DNA of 18,959 nt, taken from assembly GCA_002840115.1 (NCBI GenBank), contig PGZG01000011.1, forward strand, positions 1-18,959, read 5' to 3'. The translations under genes and the position numbers were made by a program. The DNA comes from Gammaproteobacteria bacterium HGW-Gammaproteobacteria-14 (GTDB lineage Bacteria; Pseudomonadota; Gammaproteobacteria; Pseudomonadales; Alcanivoracaceae). The notes under the pieces are model-generated. The model did no database searches. It saw only the letters and a list, made by a program, of their open reading frames with translations, and was not told the origin of the DNA. How positions within the stretch are numbered: the stretch's first letter is position 1; each line of letters starts with the position of its first letter. Positions 14,451 to 18,959 of this stretch are shown piece after piece.

Positions 14451-15122
14451 TCAGCCGCAATCCAGAGAATAGGTCAGTCGATACAGGGAATGATCGCTGT
14501 GCTGATACTTTTCCTCAAAGTCAGTCAGCGGGGATGAGGCAGTAAATGAACCATGGCTTCCGGAGCACCCCATGAAAGCTAATACCTGCGCCATCTCATC
14601 CACGTAAATTGACCAGTTGCTGCGTAGCTCAAGGAGCCCACCCAGTGCCAGCAGCGTCGGAAATACCGGGTGGCCGTGCCAGCGGCGTTGCAAATGGCCA
14701 GGTTTGGGCCATGGGTTCGGGTATAACAGGTAGTGTCTCTGCAAAGTCCAACCCGCTGACACCATCAGCCGCCAGAGGTCCGCACACTCCGCCCGCAGTA
14801 GCAGCGCATTATCCGGCAGCACCGGATAGCGCTGTCGTCCACGCTCCAGTCGAGCCGCCGATTGGTCGAGACCCACCACCAGCACATCCGGGTTCTCCTC
14901 CGCCAGTTGCACCGTCGCACGACCGGTACCACAACCGGAGTCCATCCAGAGAGGGCACTCAGAACGCTGACGGCGCCATTGGCTCAAGCTGTTAAACGCC
15001 AGACGACTATGATCTGCCAATGGCTGACGCCATGGCGTCGCCAAATGACGCGCTAGCAGCACTTGCAAAGAGGGATGAATGCCGTCCTGAGAGGACTGCA
15101 CAAGTCGACTATTACCGGGCAT
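14451..15122 (-). CDS. TrmB-like SAM-dependent methyltransferase (putative tRNA methyltransferase paralogue)
   Basis: The 223-aa protein has a class I SAM-binding motif MDSGCGTGRAT (60-70) and the acidic loop GLDQS (84-88). YPNPWPKPGHLQRRWHGHPVFP (134 onward) is the TrmB hallmark following the catalytic region, where TrmB usually reads PDPWPKKRH. The late segment TDFEEKY (200-206) replaces the TrmB TxFExR motif. The Asp of PDPW is Asn here and the final Arg is Lys, so it is likely a paralogue of the tRNA m7G46 methyltransferase rather than TrmB itself. ATG 15122 was taken as start; the ribosome site is unclear. It follows the lipoprotein gene on the same strand by 95 bases, with a hairpin between. 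Confidence 0.8.
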   Translation of the reverse strand: MPGNSRLVQSSQDGIHPSLQVLLARHLATPWRQPLADHSRLAFNSLSQWRRQRSECPLWMDSGCGTGRATVQLAEENPDVLVVGLDQSAARLERGRQRYPVLPDNALLLRAECADLWRLMVSAGWTLQRHYLLYPNPWPKPGHLQRRWHGHPVFPTLLALGGLLELRSNWSIYVDEMAQVLAFMGCSGSHGSFTASSPLTDFEEKYQHSDHSLYRLTYSLDCG

Positions 15123-15177
15123 AACCGTCTGCGAGGTAAAAACGGTAGTGTATCAGGGATGACAATACATTGATGAC

Positions 15178-15207
15178 AAGCAAACGGGCGTCCCTGCCCG
15201 CTTGCTT
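15178..15207 (-). terminator. Hairpin after the lipoprotein gene
   Basis: AAGCAA (15178-15183) pairs with TTGCTT (15202-15207), and CGGGC (15185-15189) with GCCCG (15196-15200), around a six-base loop with one A-C mismatch. On the minus strand it lies 10 bases beyond the lipoprotein stop, and the arm ending TTTGCTT supplies a short T-rich end. Without a full T run, efficiency is doubtful. Confidence 0.5.
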
Positions 15208-15217
15208 TACAGTAGAC

Positions 15218-17566
15218 TCAACACCCCTCAATACAGGGCACAATACCAGAAGCAGGCAGAGCGAGCCCTCCACCCAACACCGGACCAATAATTGGACCGA
15301 TGCTCTCAAATCCAGCAAACAAAGAATTCAATAAAACGTTAATCAGGTTCTCATCCACCACATCGCTGATCGGCCCCAGCAGATAGCTGCGCTTACTGCC
15401 ATCCGCAAAATGAATGGAAGCGCCCAGATTACTCCAATCAGCATTGACGGTAGCCACCAGCGTAGAGCCAGAAACAATCACCCCACCATTGAGCCCGGTA
15501 ACATAGAAATCCAGAGTATCTCCGGTATTAACCAATCTTGCGCGCAACCGGTTGTTGTCCAGCTCAAACCGGTAATCCCGTGTGCCTCGCTCCAAATCCA
15601 GTATTTCCAAACGAGCATCACCTAACAGCGACAGCACAGATGGATCCAGACCACCTATAATGTCGTCGAGGTCATCCTCGACACCGAAACCGGCAAGCAA
15701 CTGACCTACCAGCTCGAATAACCCGGACATGCGACCACCCAGGGTCATATGCATTTCTGGCAGGTTAAACGCTTCAAAACCAAAGCAGGCATCCAGCGAA
15801 GACTCATCACCGATGGCAACACGCAATGGATCTCGACCTTCACAGAAAACACTATCTTTCAGGGCAAACAGTTGATCCCCGAACGGCGACTCAAGGCTGC
15901 CATCATCAATCTGTATTAGCAGCAATGGCTCGTCAGAGTCGCCGAAAATAGCACCAAGATTGAGCACGCCAGAAAGATCCAGATCAGCAACAAAGCCGTC
16001 CCCGGCACCTACTGGATGGCCATGCTCTGGCATACTATTACGGGTCAGCGAGCCCTCCCCCGCCAAACGCAGTCCAAACACGGCACTGCTCAGCTCATCC
16101 AGGCTCCCACCGAGTGCGGCTAACCCGGAAAGATCAATTTCCAGTACACCTGCCAGTTCTCCAGTAAAGGTACTGTTGCTTAATGAGGCGAATTCTCCCT
16201 CATTACCTTGCAAGCTAAACTGAATCTCACTCAAGCTGGATGTCAGGACAACAATCCGTGCGTCAACCATCTGGTTATGACGAACCCCGGAAAGTCTTAT
16301 GCTGCTATCGGGGCATACGCTGGCATAACCTTCAGGCATACCCAGCTCAGGAAGCCCCATACTGACATCAAAACAGTCGCCCTCACCCTCTATATCAAAA
16401 CCCAGCAAGGCTCCCAGCACAGCTAAAGCAGCACCTTCCGCTAGCACCCGCACCATATCCACAGTGTCATCAGCACTGCCATCATCTGGTTGATACAACC
16501 AGTTAAGCTGGTTCATCTGAGTAGCAAGGAAGGTTCCCGAAGCATCAATACCCGCGGTTGACAGATACAGCTGGAGATCGTCCAGGAGTACCAACGCACT
16601 GGCATAGTCGGCAGCATCAAAGGCGAACTCACCACCCGCTGCGGTAACCGGATCATGAGCCCACTCACTGAACAAGTTTTCTACGGCGGCAAACAAAGAA
16701 GCGCGGTCTTCGGCATCGAATAATGCCAGTAACAACTCCTCTACGGCATTTCGAATAATATCCACACCCACCGAGTCTTCATCGTCCGTCACCAACATAA
16801 GCTGGCCGCTCAGCTCCGCAAACTGCTCGGCAAAAAGGCTCAACACATATTGAGTGCTAACTGCACCATCGCTGCCATAAGCGAGCTGGGCAAAACTGGC
16901 GCTGACAACGGCATGCATCACCGCATCATCGGTTGCACCATCCGCCTCAGAGGTCAGATCAATTGGCAACTGGTGAGCAAAGTCAGGAGACAGGTCAAAC
17001 AGATCAGCAACCCGGGCAAGCGCCATCTGTGCCATGCTGTCGGATACGGGCAACACACTCGACAGAGCCTCCACCCAGCTCGCTGCCAGATGGGTCAACG
17101 GTGTTACCGCAATGGGATCCGACAAACGATTTGAGGGAATAATCGACAGCAACCGGAAATCATCATCCGGAATAACGCCACCTTGACCAAAAGGAATCTC
17201 ACCGCAACTGGGTTGGACATCACACATCATGCGGGTATCAACGTTCGCCAGCACTTCGATCAGCACCGGGCCAGACTCACCGGAAACATCAAGATCAAAG
17301 TAACCGTTAGCATCGGTGCTGCTAAAGGCGAACAGAGTCCATTCTCCGGGCGCACCTGCGGTAAAGCGATAGGCATTGACAGTGGCATCGGACAATACCC
17401 CTTTCACTGCCCGGCCTTCAGCAACAAGCGATGGAGAGTCAGGATCGGAAGGGTCGGACGGAGAAACAATATCCGGGTTTGAATTACCACCAGACCCGGA
17501 GCCGCCGCAGGCGAACAGAGCCAGTGACATCAGTAGAACAAGCAAGTGTTTCGAGGCAGCCATCAT
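15218..17566 (-). CDS. Large acidic lipoprotein of unknown function
   Basis: The 782-aa product begins MMAASKHLLVLLMSLALFAC, a type II signal with lipobox L-F-A-C at Cys20. Gly at +2 favours outer-membrane sorting. A Gly/Ser/Pro/Asp linker follows (21-48), then a region like a carboxypeptidase-regulatory or beta-sandwich domain (AVKGVLSDATVNAY, DANGYFDLDVSG; 52-105) and the segment VTPLTHLAASW near 154. A helical acidic middle leads to a beta-rich second half with recurring stretches such as FTGELAGVLEIDLSGLAALG and FVADLDLSGVLNLGAIFG. Eight cysteines remain after the lipobox, four of them in two close pairs, and the last residue is Cys. The protein is strongly acidic. ATG 17566 has GGAG 8 bases upstream. 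I do not recognise a family. Confidence 0.88.
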   Translation of the reverse strand: MMAASKHLLVLLMSLALFACGGSGSGGNSNPDIVSPSDPSDPDSPSLVAEGRAVKGVLSDATVNAYRFTAGAPGEWTLFAFSSTDANGYFDLDVSGESGPVLIEVLANVDTRMMCDVQPSCGEIPFGQGGVIPDDDFRLLSIIPSNRLSDPIAVTPLTHLAASWVEALSSVLPVSDSMAQMALARVADLFDLSPDFAHQLPIDLTSEADGATDDAVMHAVVSASFAQLAYGSDGAVSTQYVLSLFAEQFAELSGQLMLVTDDEDSVGVDIIRNAVEELLLALFDAEDRASLFAAVENLFSEWAHDPVTAAGGEFAFDAADYASALVLLDDLQLYLSTAGIDASGTFLATQMNQLNWLYQPDDGSADDTVDMVRVLAEGAALAVLGALLGFDIEGEGDCFDVSMGLPELGMPEGYASVCPDSSIRLSGVRHNQMVDARIVVLTSSLSEIQFSLQGNEGEFASLSNSTFTGELAGVLEIDLSGLAALGGSLDELSSAVFGLRLAGEGSLTRNSMPEHGHPVGAGDGFVADLDLSGVLNLGAIFGDSDEPLLLIQIDDGSLESPFGDQLFALKDSVFCEGRDPLRVAIGDESSLDACFGFEAFNLPEMHMTLGGRMSGLFELVGQLLAGFGVEDDLDDIIGGLDPSVLSLLGDARLEILDLERGTRDYRFELDNNRLRARLVNTGDTLDFYVTGLNGGVIVSGSTLVATVNADWSNLGASIHFADGSKRSYLLGPISDVVDENLINVLLNSLFAGFESIGPIIGPVLGGGLALPASGIVPCIEGC

Positions 17567-17660
17567 GGCAGTTTCTCCGGCATCGTTGTTATTGTTGTGC
17601 TGCTATTGGTTCTTGAGTTACTGCTTTTTAAAAGCTCTTGCAGCCGGAAATCGCTTTAAC

Positions 17661-17728
17661 GGGATATATCCCTACTGCCGTAACCGACTAGACATACTCT
17701 CCACAGCTTAAGGCAAATCTAAGGCAAA
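17661..17728. promoter_or_regulatory. Regulatory-looking motifs upstream of the lipoprotein gene
   Basis: The 246 bases between glcB and the lipoprotein gene contain the glcB terminator and three motifs. GGGATATATCCC (17661-17672) is a perfect 12-bp palindrome. TAAGGCAAA occurs twice (17709-17717 and 17720-17728) with an 11-base period, one helical turn. On the lipoprotein strand that repeat reads TTTGCCTTA. No convincing -35/-10 pair is seen. These could be regulator sites or chance. Confidence 0.3.
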
Positions 17729-17764
17729 CGCATGAAATCGTCTCAGGTCTGTCCTGTGCTGACT

Positions 17765-17796
17765 AAAAAAAGGCCCGATATGAATCGGGCCTTTTT
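17765..17796. terminator. Bidirectional terminator downstream of glcB
   Basis: Thirteen perfect pairs (17767-17779 with 17784-17796) close on an ATGA loop, with GGCCCGAT as the GC core. An A7 tract lies on the left and a T5 tract on the right. On the minus strand the GC stem is followed by seven T, the standard intrinsic form, 17 bases after the glcB stop. It also insulates the lipoprotein gene promoter region. Confidence 0.92.
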
Positions 17797-17812
17797 GTCA
17801 TTCGCCTGCCGG

Positions 17813-18958
17813 TTACCCAGCGTGTAGCGCTTTTTCTTCGATCCGGCGACGATGCAGAACCGGCTCGGTATAGCCGCTCGGCTGGGCACAGCCCTCGAAC
17901 ACCAACTCGCAAGCAGCAGCGAAAGCGACGCCATCAAAGCCCGGCGCCATCGGCTGATACAACGGGTCGTTGGCATTTTGCTTGTCGACCACCACCGCCA
18001 TACGTTTCATGGCCTCCATCACATCGTCCTGGCTAACCACGCCGTGGCGTAACCAGTTGGCGATATGCTGGCTGGAAATCCGCAGGGTGGCGCGGTCCTC
18101 CATCAAACCGACGTTGTTGATATCCGGCACCTTGGAGCAGCCCACGCCCTGATCGATCCAGCGCACCACATAGCCAAGGATACCCTGGCAGTTGTTGTCC
18201 AGCTCCGCACGCTTCTCGTCAGCGCTCCAGTTGGTATCGGTGGCCAACGGCACGCTGAGGATGTCATCCAACGAGGCGCGGGAGCGGCTCTTCAGCTGCT
18301 GCTGCACGGCAAATACGTCCACCTTGTGGTAATGGGTGGCATGCAGGGTACCGGCGGTCGGTGACGGCACCCAGGCACAGTTGGCTCCAGCCTTCGGGTG
18401 GCCGATTTTCACTTCCATCATCTGCTTCATTTCGTCCGGCATAGCCCACATGCCTTTGCCGATCTGAGCATGGCCCGGCAAGCCGCACTCAAGACCGATA
18501 TCCACGTTCCAGTCTTCGTAGGCGTTGATCCACTTCTGCTTCTTCATGTCGGCCTTGCGCACCATGGGACCCGCCTCCATGGAGGTATGGATCTCGTCGC
18601 CGGTACGGTCAAGGAAGCCGGTGTTGATGAAGGCTACCCGTGAACTGGCTGCGGCGATGCAGGCTTTGAGGTTGACCGAAGTGCGGCGCTCTTCGTCCAT
18701 GATGCCCATTTTCAGGGTGTACTGCGGCAGGCCAAGCAGTTGCTCGACACGGCCGAACAGCTCGCTGGCGAAGGCGACTTCATCCGGGCCATGCATTTTC
18801 GGTTTGACGATATACATGCTGCCGGTGCGCGAGTTGCCCTTGCGCTGCAGATCGTGCATCGCGATCAGGCTGGTGCACACGGCGTCGAGAATACCCTCAG
18901 GAATTTCACTGCCGTCCTTCAACAGAATCGCCGGGTTGGTCATCAGGTGGCCGACGTT
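17813..18958 (-). CDS. glcB: Malate synthase G, C-terminal part (5' end outside window)
   Basis: Malate synthase G condenses glyoxylate with acetyl-CoA to malate, the last step of the glyoxylate shunt needed for growth on acetate, fatty acids or alkanes. The visible 381 residues are about half of the usual 720. The open frame runs off the right edge (NVGHLMTNPAILL). Typical parts are NSRTGSMYIVKPKMHGPDEVAFA, MGIMDEERRT, FINTGFLDRTGDE, AQIGKGMWAMPD and AGANCAWVPSPTAGTLHA. VGCSKVPDINNVGLMEDRATLRISSQ carries the catalytic Asp of MEDRATLR, and the tail is PSGYTEPVLHRRR. The TAA stop is followed by a strong terminator. It is the G form by length and motifs, not the shorter A form. Confidence 0.97.
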   Translation of the reverse strand, partial: NVGHLMTNPAILLKDGSEIPEGILDAVCTSLIAMHDLQRKGNSRTGSMYIVKPKMHGPDEVAFASELFGRVEQLLGLPQYTLKMGIMDEERRTSVNLKACIAAASSRVAFINTGFLDRTGDEIHTSMEAGPMVRKADMKKQKWINAYEDWNVDIGLECGLPGHAQIGKGMWAMPDEMKQMMEVKIGHPKAGANCAWVPSPTAGTLHATHYHKVDVFAVQQQLKSRSRASLDDILSVPLATDTNWSADEKRAELDNNCQGILGYVVRWIDQGVGCSKVPDINNVGLMEDRATLRISSQHIANWLRHGVVSQDDVMEAMKRMAVVVDKQNANDPLYQPMAPGFDGVAFAAACELVFEGCAQPSGYTEPVLHRRRIEEKALHAG

Positions 18959-18959
18959 A

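Noticed and set aside
1..18959. Search for CRISPR arrays, insertion sequences, attachment sites, tRNA genes, toxin-antitoxin pairs or defence genes
   Set aside because: None seen on either strand; gaps are short and nearly all coding space belongs to housekeeping families.

Overview
This is a core-genome stretch from a gammaproteobacterium with about 55-60% G+C by eye. The gene order trxB-aat-bpt-infA / clpA-clpS / cspD, together with nudJ-mnmA-hflD-purB-roxA-GNAT, is the arrangement I recall from Pseudomonas and its marine relatives. The MnmA N-terminus and the overall protein styles make a marine oil-degrader near Alcanivorax my best guess, which is inference only. I see no insertion sequence, prophage, CRISPR array, tRNA or rRNA gene.

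Left part (1-5400): the 3' end of thioredoxin reductase is followed by both N-degron transferases (aat, bpt) and infA on the plus strand. Converging on them are clpS and clpA on the minus strand. A perfect 23-bp hairpin separates infA from clpA and can terminate both. Aat and Bpt attach Leu or Phe to protein N-termini, ClpS recognises those residues and ClpA unfolds the substrate, so four parts of one degradation route lie within about 5 kb. The 216-bp clpS-clpA spacer holds a degenerate tandem array.

Middle (5400-8391): a 322-bp divergent region precedes cspD, followed by the pseudouridine synthase gene rluE. The molybdopterin genes moaC-moaD-moaE run on the minus strand, and moaE overlaps the rluE 3' end. 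I see no icd gene beside cspD or rluE, a place where related genomes often have one. A plus-strand block nudJ-mnmA-hflD follows with start/stop overlaps.

Right part (10133-18959): purB, roxA, a GNAT acetyltransferase and an unrecognised 162-aa protein form a tightly overlapping plus-strand series. Converging on it are a small membrane protein gene, a TrmB-like methyltransferase gene and a large acidic lipoprotein gene of unknown function, all on the minus strand. The window ends in the C-terminal half of malate synthase G (glyoxylate shunt), which has its own strong terminator.

Most of the window is ordinary housekeeping DNA and I found no new multi-gene system. The points most worth a second look are the 782-aa lipoprotein, the tandem array before clpA, the structured region before cspD, and the RluE tail encoded antisense to moaE.
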